Origin: Massospora cicadina
Taxonomy: Eukaryota; Entomophthoromycota; Entomophthoromycetes; Entomophthorales; Entomophthoraceae
Length of the DNA stretch: 64,000 bases
Direction of reading: 5' to 3'
NCBI GenBank assembly: GCA_022478985.1
Contig: JAKSZP010017369.1
Coordinates: 47,751 to 111,750, forward strand
Position 1 is the first letter of the stretch, and each line of letters begins with the position of its first letter. The notes under the pieces were generated by a model. That model searched no databases, had not been told where the DNA came from, and saw only the letters and a program-made list of their open reading frames with translations. Made by a program: the position numbers and the translations under genes. Below, piece by piece: positions 25,480 to 35,453 of this stretch.

Positions 25480-26626
25480 GAAGTTCAAAAAGTGATTGAA
25501 AAGGTATAAATTGACACTGAATATTGAAATGGAGTTTTATACAAGCTTAAGCCTGAAGGGCAACGTCAAATTTTCCCAAAACCTTCCGACCAAATGGAGA
25601 TTATCACACAAGCACACAAGGCTGTCAGAAATGGGGAATGACCAAACGCTAGAATTAATTCAATACAGCTACTATTGGGATTCCATGTGATTCAATATCC
25701 AAGATGTACTTGATAAGTATCATTCATGCCATTTTGCAAAGCCTAAGAATCATATGTGAAATATCATTTAATCAAACCTGACTGGGCCTGGCATACCATG
25801 TCAATTGATGTAGTTGACCCTTTGCCTGTGAGTAGCTTAGGCAACAAATAAATATTTTTTGCTATCGACCATCTGACAAAATGGGTGGAAGTGAAAGCAA
25901 TTCGAGATGGTGGGGCCTTAACTACTGCCAAGTTCATCATGGATAATATTATTTATAAGAACGGATGCCCCAGAAGATCTTGACGGACAATGGAACGAAT
26001 TTTACTGCCCAAATGGTACAATGGTTAAATGAGTTGATGTCTATCTAAGGAGTGTTGTCAACACCATACCATCCTGAGACTAATGGTATGGTAGAGATAG
26101 TTAATGGCACTTTAGTCAGCATTTTATGCAAAAACGCAGCCTTGGCGCCTTTACAATGGGCAACTACAATTAGTGCTACCATGTTTTCATAAAATATTGG
26201 ACACCACAGCAGCACAGGCCACTCTCCGTTTTGACTTCTTTATGGTAGACAGCTTGCTCTGCCTCCATTATTATATTCAGTATTAAGTTCAACTGACGCA
26301 ATTAACCCAAATAACTATGTTGAGCAACTAGCAAAGACCCTAATAAAGTTGCAATCTGAAGCTTATCAAAACGCGATTAGTTGAAAAACTATTCAGAAGA
26401 GCTACAACCATGCTAAATGAGTTATGGTGACTAGGTTCAAGGAAGGAGATTTAGTAGTATCTTGTGACACTCATAGCGCAGGACGCGCGCACAAGATAGA
26501 CTTGCTTTAGAAAGGTCCATTTATTATATTGGATAAATCATCTGAAGACATATAACCATTAAGGATCAAGGCGACTGAGTTGTGAATCAAGTACACTCTA
26601 AGTTCCTTTGTTTGTATCATAAAGAA
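25480..26626 (+). pseudogene. Element C integrase
   Basis: The catalytic Asp lies in SIDVVDPLP (codon 25807-25809), the second Asp in LTDNGTNFTAQ (25986-25988) and the Glu in GMVEIVNGTL (26094-26096). All three acids are visible but separated by frameshifts. Also present are AIDHLTKWVEVKAI, STPYHPETNG and, C-terminally, QLAKTLIKLQSEAYQNA. The end near 26626 (VHSKFLCLYHKE) corresponds to the end of B's integrase (NQVHAKLL). No chromodomain is seen. Confidence 0.8.
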
Positions 26627-26740
26627 TAATAATATAAAAATAAAAAAAACAAAAAAATTATAAAATAAAAATTGGATATAATAAATATAAATATCTAATA
26701 ATAATAAAAAAATAATTGAAAGCCTTAGATTTTAAAACAT
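26627..26740. repeat. A/T-rich low-complexity tract
   Basis: An A-rich run of AATAAT/ATAAAA type separates the integrase end from the extra 3' segment of element C. It could be a former poly(A)-containing junction. Confidence 0.7.
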
Positions 26741-26863
26741 AGATTTGGTGCCTTGCTGGCATTAGAACTAGGTACGCCTTCTTTAGTAGGGGGAGGAGGG
26801 TATGATCAAGCTGGAGAAGCCTGTAGAAGAATCAGAGAGATGTGGAACTCATACAAGTCCCAA

Positions 26864-27782
26864 CTATCTAGACCCTGTTGGAGATGTGCCAAACCCAAGA
26901 AAGCTCAGCACCAGGCATGCTGGCCCTATTGGCTTAGGAAAGGCCATCAAACTAAAGGGAAAGACCATTGGAAGGGACTTAGGAATAGGCGGGAAAGGTT
27001 CAACACAGGATAAATGCCACAGAAAGGAAGATACAATTGGCAATAAGGCTCTCAAGGCAGGGGTAAATGGAGGGAAGGAACTCTTTCATGCGAAACATTT
27101 GCAAATGTGCCTCATCTGATACCCTGCGCATGTTGGGCATGGTATCAATGGGAAGCGAGGAAGGAGGGAAGTGAACACATGCACCCAAAAGAGCCATCTG
27201 GGGGACATACTTCTCAGGAAGCCCCTTAGCCAAGCTTTTGCAAAGGGCTCAGTATAACACCAGGATGCGCTGATCCTTCAAAATCCAAGTCTTGAGGCCC
27301 AACGAGATGTATAAATTGGTATGACCAAAGTGGGTTCACACCAAAGCCTAGCAACCGAGTTAGCAAAATAAAGTGCCTGGTTGGCCTCAAAAAATATTGT
27401 AAACGGCGACCTCAGGACCAGTAGCAAGTGTGGACAACAAGTAGGCGCTCACAAGCTCTGACATCAAATTGAGCTCAAGACCCAACAAAGCCACACTGCC
27501 CGCGAGTAAAGAGGAAGCAAGATTCTTAGAAATAAAATTGCTAAAAAGGGAAAACAAGAAGTCTGGAAAAAGATCCCCATCTGAAGTGAATTGATGTCAG
27601 ATCAGGGTTTCTTGGGACTGAACGGCTTCAGAAGGCCAAAGAGTTAAAGAATAATTCAAAAGGGGATTCCAATCGACCCAGTGGGATGTTTGACTGACAG
27701 TACTTGAAGCCATGGGGGCTTGTTTGGGCTCATCAATTGGTGTTATCACAGCGGGATGTGAAGCCAAACTCTCTAGTACCAT
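26864..27782 (-). pseudogene. Antisense reading frame between pol and 3' LTR of element C
   Basis: Read on the minus strand, 27782 to about 27000 stays in one frame with only a handful of stops. It gives a plausible, hydrophobic, Leu/Ser-rich protein: HWVDWNPLLNYSLTLWP, DLFPDFLFSLFSNFISKNL, VALLGLELNLMSELVSAYLL, then SLAKGLPEKYVPQMALLGA and FRMKEFLPSIYPCLESLI. Part of the middle (ANQALYFANSVARLWCEP) reads better in a neighbouring frame. The region lies downstream of integrase, where plant Tat-lineage Ty3/Gypsy elements are known to carry extra, sometimes antisense, ORFs. Plus-strand frames here are also open for up to 105 codons (26802-27119), so the coding strand is not certain. The function is unknown. 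Confidence 0.45.
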
Positions 27783-27985
27783 TGAAGCGTAGCTAGTTGA
27801 CCCAGCTTAAGGAATCATGGGCAACACGCTAAGTTGACCATAGCATGCCTCATGGACTTGCTTAGCCTTAGGAAGGCTCGTCTGTCTGAGGTGGAAAGGC
27901 TATTGAGATAATGTATAAACTTTGATGAACACAAAAGTTAGACATTGTGACCCAGGAAGAAGGGTACCCGCCGCTTATATCCAGT

Positions 27986-27999
27986 AAAGGTGGGGGAAG
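27986..27999 (+). other. Element C polypurine tract
   Basis: AAAGGTGGGGGAAG abuts the 3' LTR start at 28000. Confidence 0.8.
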
Positions 28000-28882
28000 T
28001 GTTGAGTAATTGACTAAACCTAATCGTCAGATATTTGTATAGGGACATAATAATGTTAAAATGCTTAACTTATTATGGATCATATCAGATATCAGCGATT
28101 ATGGATCAAGTATATTCTAAGCTTATGCAAAGCTTGGGATCCGCAGCCTAGTGATTTCACTTAATAATATTCGCCTATGATGACACAGGCTCAAGGGCTT
28201 TGTTGGTTAGGTTGAACTTAACATCAATTTTTGACTTAATGACTCAGGCACGTGGCTTTGTTGGTCTATGGTGAAATTAGTTTTTAATGTCAGTCAAGTT
28301 TTTGATTGAAATAGTTACTAATTAGTAATACTAATCGCCTTGGTATGTGCTGCTGATTGCTTGTGAAAGAGAATAAGTTTAGCTAATTGCAGACAAGTCT
28401 GAAATGCCATCTTGAGAATGATGACATTATTTACACTGACCCTGAGGTCAAGCAAGATACCCTGAGTCAAAGTATTTGTAGACCCTCGAATAAACATTTT
28501 ACGTGTTTCTCTGGCCAAGTGCCATTGAAATGAGACGTCATGGGTAAGATGTGGTAACATTGAACCCTATAAATTATCTCCAAGTTGATGCTAATAAAAA
28601 ACAATCAACTATTACCACTAGTTTATAGTTTAACTTATAAGCTTTTTGTGTTTAAACTTTAAATTGTATTAAGTCGAGGATTTACTTGGGATCATTAAGA
28701 TCAGGGCAACGTGCCATCGTCCAAGTAATGACAGGGGAATACAAATTTATAGTTCTATTATCAAGGAGTTAGATCTTGAATTATAGTCACCATCTAGTTC
28801 ATTGTCGTCATACAATAGATGTATGAAACTCCATCACACTACAGAAGAAGAAACAGCCATCTGAAGAGGACCAAAATTCAAA
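28000..28882 (+). repeat. Element C 3' LTR
   Basis: It begins TGTTGAGTAATTGAC and is 883 bp, closely similar to 19771-20653. It is followed by ATGAC (28883-28887), identical to the five bases before the 5' LTR, and then element A's RT resumes. Confidence 0.9.
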
Positions 28883-28887
28883 ATGAC

Positions 28888-29640
28888 CTTTAATTAAATC
28901 GCTCTAAGTGTGAGTTCTTTAGGAATGAGGTTATCTTTCTTGGTAACTTGATCTTGAAGGACAGTTACACAATTTCTAGAAGTATGAGACCATCCTTGAA
29001 TGGCCCACCCCACCACCCATAAGAAGTTGCAGAGCTTCTTGGGCGCCATTATTTTTTTAACTTTTCCCCTGCCCTCTTGCAGCTGGCTGCACCGCTGCAT
29101 CCCTTGACTGAGAAAAATGTTCTTTTCTAATGGACGGGGGAGTTCCTATGGGAGTTTGACACCATCAAGGAGGTGTTTATGGCACCATCCATCTTTAAGG
29201 ATGCTGATCCACCAAGCAATTTATTGTAGCCTGTGACACCCTAACTGCGTTTAGAGGCAGTTTTTCTGAAAGCGCATGACAGTTTGGAACACCCAGTAGC
29301 CTGCCTTTTGCGCAAGTTCCCCTACTCCAAGAAGTCCTATGACATTTATGATAAGGAGTTGGCTTCAGTGGCGTGGGTGCTTATGCAGTGTTAGTACCTC
29401 CTTTGGGGCATACAACATGAGGTGGCTTGTTTGATGGTTCACAAGGCCCTCATATATTTCTAAAACTAAAAAGTAGGCCATTTCCATGCCCAAACGTACC
29501 ACAATCTCTGCAGCTTTATTTTTGAATATGAATTCGTCAAGCGTTCATTGAATGTCCTCTCTAAATTGTTGAGCTACAACCCATTTTTGGGTCCAACAGA
29601 GGCTGAAGGGCTGGAGCTTACCACATTAATTATTTCAGCC
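28888..29640 (+). pseudogene. Element A RT C-terminus and RNase H
   Basis: This piece continues element A after insert C. SKCEFFRNEVIFLG is the RT thumb block (usual form KCEFH...VEFLGY). RNase H follows: HPVACLLRKFPYSKKSYDI, YDKELASVAWV and HKALIYF correspond to the usual HPVAFxSRKL, HDKELLAI and HKNLEYF. The RNase H catalytic Asp block is decayed. Several stops are present. The protein would have degraded the RNA strand of the RNA/DNA hybrid. Confidence 0.75.
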
Positions 29641-29869
29641 CATATTTTATAATTGCTCCTCCCCCAGTTTTAGTGGCAGAGTGGGGTCAAGACATCTCAT
29701 TGGTTGCTTGGGTATTAGGGGGTCAAATGGCCTGCATGTAAGGGTTGAAGCTGAAACTATCTTGGGTTTCCAGCGCAATAAAATATGCAGTATTTGTTGG
29801 CTAAGGGAACAATTTTGTTTAAGTGCCAAATTTGGGTTCCACCCCTACTTTGTGATGATGTGATTTGGG

Positions 29870-31227
29870 TTCATCATGACCCTCTGGTGGTGAGTCATCT
29901 AAGAAATAAAATGTGCATTTACTTGGTAAATTAAATATACAACAAACCAGGATTCTTGAAGGATATTCTGGCATGTATTGCTAGTTGCATAATGTGCGCT
30001 GAGTAAAATTAAATTGCTCATATTGAAACGGCCTTCTCCATCCCTTACAGCATGCTGAGGGTCCATGGACCTCAATATTGGTTGACTTCATTGATGATCC
30101 TCCTAGCCTATATGGGTATAACGCGATTATGGTGGTTGTGGAACACTTTACAAATTTTTCTTGTATATCCTGTTCATCCACTACTACCTCTGAGGAAACT
30201 TTCCAGCTCTTTGTGAGGCATGTTTTTCGATGTTTGGGTTACCATAGAAATGTGAATGACTGAGGGCACAGTTTATGGAACGCTTCTGGATGGGCCTTCT
30301 AGATATTTTGAGCATTCAGCTGTGCCATTCCATCGCATATCATCCCCAGTTATTTGACCAATGGAGCAGGTCAGCCAGATCCTCAAACAGTATCTCTGGT
30401 GTTATGCAAAAGCTGCAGAATACCCTGAGCAGATGACCTTACGTTGGCCCAGTTTGCTTATAGCAAGACCTCCCATGCATCTCTGGGGTTTTCGCCTTAT
30501 GAGGGCATATTGGGGTACAGCCTGACATTCTCCTCTGGGCTATGCCTTCACCTGGAGGTCACTGCAGCAGCAGAGGATATGCAAAAGAACCATAGTACTC
30601 AATACCTGGTCTGGGAGCATCTGACAAAAGCTATCATTGTTTACAATTAGTTTGTGGACCAGAAGCATCTTCCTGCTTATAAAATCATGGTGGGTTCCTC
30701 AGTCATGATCATTACGCGCCACCCTCATATGAAGGTGCCCTCTTGGAACTTTGCAAGCAAACGGTCAGGCCCTCATGAGGTCTAGGAAGATTTGGGGTAT
30801 GGGCTTTTTTGCTGATTCTTCCCATCCAATGGAAACAGCACTATCTTTCACACTTCCCAGTTGTCTATTTAAATGCACGCCACCTGTAGACCCTGATCCA
30901 GTGATGATTGAAGGATTGGTAGAAGCGGTGGTGGAGGCTATTTTGGCATTTCATCACTTGCATCACTTGGTGCAGTATATGGTGGCATGGAAGGGCTTTC
31001 TATAATAAGAAAGCAGCTGGGTTAGTACCCACAATTTCGCAAATTGCCATGAGCTGGTGGCTAGTTTCCATGTGGCACACCTAGACACTCCCTGCCCTCC
31101 TCAGAAGGTTGTCTCCACACTGGCAATCAAGTTCTTAAAACCGCACAAGAATCTTGCACTGGCCCAAGTTCCACATGGGAATCCCTTGACTCAAAAAAGG
31201 AAAGGTAATGTAAGTCTTGTAGAATAA
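29870..31227 (+). pseudogene. Element A integrase with chromodomain
   Basis: The zinc-binding N-terminus has HDPLVVSHLRNKM followed by CIASCIMC (29870-30000). The core contains SILVDFIDDPPSLYGYNAIM and MVVVEHFTNF (30078-30180); later core and C-terminal blocks (LAQFAYSKTSHASLGFSPYE) are at 30444-30650. The chromodomain, at about 30930-31070, reads VQYMVAWKGF, two stops, ESSW, then NCHELVASFHVAH. The aromatic cage positions are partly retained. The frame passes the PPT and ends at TAA 31225-31227, inside the 3' LTR. In elements F and G the homologous frame continues much further into the LTR. Confidence 0.8.
31193..31205 (+). other. Element A polypurine tract
   Basis: AAAAAAGGAAAGG lies three bases before the 3' LTR start. 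Element F has the matching GGAAAAAGGAAAGGG on the minus strand. Confidence 0.75.
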
Positions 31228-32204
31228 CCCCTGGTGCTAGACTGGGAGAAATTCCCATTTTTTTTAAAAAAAGAGGGGAAGAAGCCAGCAACTGTCCCTC
31301 ATGTCACTCTGGGCAATCTAGCCCATGTGGTGGATGAGAGATGGGTAACAGCGTATCCCCTAGGAATGGTGCCTCGTCCACTCTGCTCACCATCAACAAT
31401 TGGTGGGTAAAATTTAGACCTTGTGCCAGGAGGTGACAGAGGGTAGAAGCCATCACTAATAGAAGGCAATTGGCACGTGTCCTCAAGATGTGGTATCCAC
31501 AGGTCGAGTTTCGCTGGTAAGTTTGAGTCATAATCACTGATAGTTAAAAAAAGTTAGTGTCAGCCGTGAAGACTCCTATTTTCCAAGTTTCCCCAGCATT
31601 TTTTCAAGATGATCTTATCCCTGACAAGTATGGGCGTGGTCAACCTTATCCCTAACCAATGGAGCTGGCCATATGTGTCCAGCTGTGGGCACAAACTGCC
31701 ATGCACAAAAGTCGTCATCATTATCATACCAAGCATGATTGCGGTGGAATGAATATTCTTACTAGCGAATCTGATCCCAATCTGACCAGGCAGGTCAGAT
31801 CTGAGTCTTTATTATAAATTGTTTAGAATGACAATTTGGCAGGATTTAATCATGAAATATTCTTGAAGGCAGTGCATTTAGCTCTAATTCCTCATTAAGT
31901 AAGCATATAGGTATGCACTCCCTGATAGGTACCTCTGTCACTCCATGTTTTTCCTTTCCATCATTTTTGTTTACACTAAAAAATCTTCAAATATTCAAAT
32001 TTATCAGTGAGTTAAAGAGTTCAATTGAGCATTCAGTGGTGGTGATTTCCCATTCTGTAAATCTCTGACTAGTTCTCAAGACTGCATTTTGCTTATTCAT
32101 TTGTTAATATGGATGGTGTAACTGAGGTATTCTGGATGGGGTTCTGGGTGTTCACTCACCTGGAGTTCCAGGCCAGTTTTATACTATCAGCACTCTTCAT
32201 GACA
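31209..32204 (+). repeat. Element A 3' LTR
   Basis: It begins TGTAAGTC and ends CTTCATGACA, 996 bp. It aligns with 9824-10825. Only TAG separates it from the left end of element D's LTR at 32208. Confidence 0.85.
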
Positions 32205-32207
32205 TAG

Positions 32208-32928
32208 CACTCCTTAGTTAAAAGAGAAAGAGAACAAGGACGCAAATAGCTGACTGAGTTCAGAGTATTGGTTTTGGTAAATAAGGTTCCAATTTATGGC
32301 AAATCAAAGATAAAAGTTCGTAATATAAAGAAAGCTTTTTTGTTTATTTGAACTAGATAAAAAATCAGAATTAAAGTTTATGGATACTGATTCTTCCTTT
32401 TTTATAGCATAACTTGGTGCTTAGATAGACTTGTTAAATACTATGTTTTTTACAATACATTGAAAATTAAGCTTTTAGAAAAATAATAATAGAAAAGTAA
32501 ATTAATGGCGATTATTACTTTTTTAATGCATTTTTATTGGCTGAATTATAACTTGGTCAGCTTAGATATCGTTTGATTTCAACTTGTTTTGCACACTTTG
32601 TACTTTCCTTTTATACCTGTGGGTTTTTGTGCTTATCATTTAATTTTGTATCAGATCTAATTTTTCAGCTGGAATGGAAGCCTTAAATATAGGATCAGGC
32701 AACCACTTCTTTAAACATAGATAATTTTTGATTAATGATTTACCAAAGGTAGAACTTATTTAAGTGTTTATCATAGGTTGTATTTGAATTTCTTCAATCT
32801 GAAGGATCCATTGAACCATCTCTGGTTCTGATATGTTATCTGATATAAACACATATCTTATCTACATTTTAATTGCAATATCCCAAATTAGGATATTGTG
32901 TTAATCAGATAGTTTCTAAAATCTCACA
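32208..32928 (-). repeat. Element D 3' LTR
   Basis: In minus orientation it begins TGTGAGATTTTAG, just after the PPT AAAAGGGGGA. It aligns with 51043-51262 and 54079-54599 (AAGAGAAAGA, TTGGTxTTGGTA, AATGGCGATTAT, CTGGAATGGAAGCC). Confidence 0.82.
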
Positions 32929-32939
32929 TCCCCCTTTTA

Positions 32940-33709
32940 ACTGATGAACTCGCAGCTTTTTTCAGCGCAATGTATGTTTTCTTCAGCAGTTTGTCAGGTA
33001 AAAAAATTTTATAGGATATTCTTTCAATTTTTGAGGTACGTTTACTGACCAACTACTTTATTCTAAGTTTTTCAATTAATACTCAGTTACCTAGAGGTGA
33101 ACCAGTTGTAATGGTGAGGGTCCTTCTGGTACTATGTTTTTAACAGCTTGAGTTAAGAGATGTGGATTGTGGGATGAAGTTGAGATCCTTCAGGAATGTC
33201 TAACATAAAAGCTACAGGATTTACTCGATTTTTTATCTGGTAGGGCCCAATCAAGGAAGTACCAAACTTGCAGTGGTGAGACTTAGTATTGTAATTTCTT
33301 AGGTAAACTAACATGTGGCAACCCACTTTTGTTCCCATATTTTTTATTTTATGATCAGCCTTGTTCTTTTGGGCTTTTAATGAAAGTTCTAGCCGTTTTT
33401 AAGGTTAATTTATTTTGTGTGCGTTTATAGAGTTTTCATCTGATGAGGGGTTTTCTACCATTTACTGAGGGATTCCAAGGGTCAGATAAATATACATGGT
33501 TCATGAAAATAGGGACATCGTTGTGGATTTATGAACTTTGTAATAGTATGGTTATTGAGCCAACTATAGCCCGTCTCTCCAGTCTGTTTTACTTCCTTAT
33601 AGCAATTAAGGTATTGTTCAAGTACCTGGTTTAATTTCCAATTTGTACATCTGATTGCGGATGGTATGCTGATGATCTACTGGCCTTGGTATAAAGGTTC
33701 TCTATAAGG
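32940..33709 (-). pseudogene. Element D integrase C-terminus and decayed chromodomain
   Basis: The piece starts, on the minus strand, right after insert E. SSAYHPQSDVQIGN corresponds to the AYHPQTDGQTERVN motif, with the catalytic Glu region decayed. The open frame 33338-33153 has VGCHMLVYLRNYNTKS, LIGPYQIKNRVNPVAFML and PEGSQLHPTIHIS, the classic chromovirus GPFxI and LPxxxxIHPVFHVS blocks. A chromodomain is expected next. Only weak, stop-filled traces remain before the PPT at about 32929-32938. Confidence 0.78.
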
Positions 33710-33714
33710 TTGTC

Positions 33715-33809
33715 TGTTGTGATTCTTACCCATATTCCCAGACAACTAGATTACCAGGGATTGCTAGGGAATAATTCCCTATTGCAAAGTGAATTGGATA
33801 TTGGTTGAC
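33715..33809 (+). repeat. Element E 5' LTR, left piece
   Basis: It begins TGTTGTGATTCTTACCC and runs to TTGGTTGAC, where element F is inserted. It matches 44909 on and 63617 on. Confidence 0.88.
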
Positions 33810-34860
33810 TGTCAGGAGAACAGCAAATAATTATTAGACTGGCATGCCAGCCCAGATGCTAGAGCCCCAAATGGTAAACCAAAATGCCAGAGGCACTGCT
33901 GCTGGTATGACGAATATGGAACTGGAAGGGAGCTTAATTTTCACCATTTAAAAACGGAATTTTTGGGGAAAGTTGTTTTTAATGAAAAAATTTAAGGAAG
34001 GAGAATCAACCCGACAATTTTCTCAGTGTGATGCTACTGATTAAATAGTCATTAATTTGAAGAAGAAACAAACCAGGATTGGGTACTACAAGTTCGACCT
34101 AAGTGGCGAATTATTTGGGAATGGGCAGGTTGGTTCCCTGGGAACTGACATCACAAAATTTGGCAGCAGGCCGAGTCACAGTCAATTTGACCTCAAACAT
34201 CGGAACCAAATCTCAGCTACATTTCTGATGGTTGATGTGACAGCATTTGGCCTGATGAGTGGTGGGAATCCCCCAAGACCACCCCACATATGGGTGGACC
34301 CATTTGGTTGGGAACAGGTTCAGGACGCCCAACCCACCCATGCTCGGTCACTGGGCCATTCATTTTGTTAGTGGCATTGCATCAGGCGCAACGCCCAATT
34401 TGCCAGCAGGAAGCTTCAAAACCTCAACGATGGTGTCTGATGCTATTACCTGCCCATCGGGGGTGATGCCTAATGGATTTGGGAGGGGGAGAATTTTTCA
34501 ATTGTCATGTTAACCAAATTGCAACTGTCAGGCATTCTAACTGATAGATTGGTCTTCATAACTTTTTGACCATTTGAAATTTGAGCATCAGGCTTATTGC
34601 CGCTCAAATAAATTACAATTAATTTCAGTTTGGCGATCTTGGCGCAGATTTCACTTGTTCCTCATAACAGTTCTGCTGAGGAGAGTGTGGGTACCAAAAG
34701 TGGGATCCGAAGTGGAAGGGCTGTTACCCTGCGCTCATCTACCAGATGAGCAAGATCGCCCTGAGTAATGAGGGGTATGGCCATCCTCTTCAGTACCTTC
34801 TTGCTTGGGAATGGAAAAATGTCCAGATTGACACCCAGAGGACGTTCCCCAGGACTTACA
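33810..34860 (-). repeat. Element F 3' LTR
   Basis: It begins (minus) TGTAAGTCCTGGGGAACG and ends GTTCTCCTGACA. It aligns over its length with 35454-36499. Confidence 0.9.
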
Positions 34861-35453
34861 TTACCCTTTCCTTTTTCCAAGGGAAGGGCCTCACCACCAG
34901 GAAACTGTAAGAGAGCCACATTCTTGTGCACCTTGGATAACTTGATCGCCATTACTGACGCAGGTTTTTGGGGGAAATGGAGAACCTTGGGGTGGGATAT
35001 GTGGAACGCTTCAATTAGATTCATGCAATTCGCGCAATTGCGCGCCTTGCCCCAACTGTTCTCATAGGCTGGATACCCTTTCCAGGCCACGAGATATTGG
35101 ATGGAATGTCGCGATTTCTGGGATGCCAAGATAGCCTCTTCCTCGGCCTGTTCCTCATTTTTGATGATGATCAGTTCCAGTTCCATAGGAATTGCACCTT
35201 TGAAGGGTGACAGCTGGGAAACTACTGGGCTTTATGGAGCAAACTCATTACAAGTTGAGGTGTCAGACTTACTGACATGGGAAGATAGCCGCGTCAACTA
35301 TGGGGTATGGGTTTGGAGTTTTGAGTGGGATGGGACTAATGTGGGCAGAGATAATCTTCTTTATGACCTGTTTAATTTGGAAAGAAGGGACCATTGCTGT
35401 GCCAATATCTACGAGAAAGGTGGAAATGGTAGAGATTAGTGGTTGGTCGATTA
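34662..35453 (-). pseudogene. Element F protease remnant plus chromodomain, running into the LTR
   Basis: Minus-strand frame 35514-35269 enters from the 5' LTR and reads STFLVDIGTAMVPSFQIKQV and PLKTPNPYPIVDAAI. This is the start of a retropepsin, with DIG where DSG/DTG is usual. After a frame break, 35186-34662 is open for 174 codons: an acidic lead (KNEEQAEEEAILASQ), a chromodomain with IQYLVAWKGYPAYENSW and NLIEAFHISHP, then about 90 codons reaching well into the 3' LTR and ending VPTLSSAELL. Chromodomains bind methylated histone tails and guide integration. This is the best-preserved chromodomain in the window. Confidence 0.82.
34861..34878 (-). other. Element F polypurine tract
   Basis: On the minus strand GGAAAAAGGAAAGGGTAA directly precedes the 3' LTR's TGTAAGTC, confirming the orientation. 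Confidence 0.8.

Larger units (their letters stand above)
19771..28882 (+). mobile_element. Element C: Ty3/Gypsy retrotransposon nested in A, with extra 3' segment
   Basis: The element is 9.1 kb with two 883-bp LTRs and a perfect 5-bp TSD, ATGAC (19766-19770 and 28883-28887). It lies inside element A's RT. It codes a coiled-coil-like Gag N-terminus, capsid, CCHC knuckle, protease, RT, RNase H and integrase on the plus strand. Some 1.3 kb separates integrase from the PPT and includes a long antisense frame. It is related to E, B and K but is a distinct family with a different PBS. Frames are broken by stops, many of them CGA to TGA. Confidence 0.92.
9824..32204 (+). mobile_element. Element A: Ty3/Gypsy chromovirus, split by nested elements B and C
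   Basis: The element has two related LTRs (9824-10825 and 31209-32204). Its internal region is in three pieces: 10826-11879, 19223-19770 and 28888-31208. Inserts B and C occupy the gaps and each carries 5-bp target duplications. Across the gaps the pieces follow the normal chromovirus order of protease, reverse transcriptase, RNase H, zinc-binding integrase N-terminus, integrase core and chromodomain. Removing the inserts leaves about 5.9 kb. The gag region is too short (PBS to protease about 560 bp). All frames contain stops. The flanks TATTG (9819-9823) and TAGCA (32205-32209) do not form a clear TSD. Confidence 0.85.

Noticed and set aside
26802..27119. Plus-strand 105-codon frame (Lys/Gly-rich) in element C's 3' segment
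   Set aside because: It is probably the shadow of the longer antisense frame. The composition is a by-product and no domain is recognised.
34057..34513. Plus-strand frames of 104 and 84 codons, with similar frames at 35869-36216
   Set aside because: These are on the strand opposite to element F and are duplicated only because they lie in its LTR pair.
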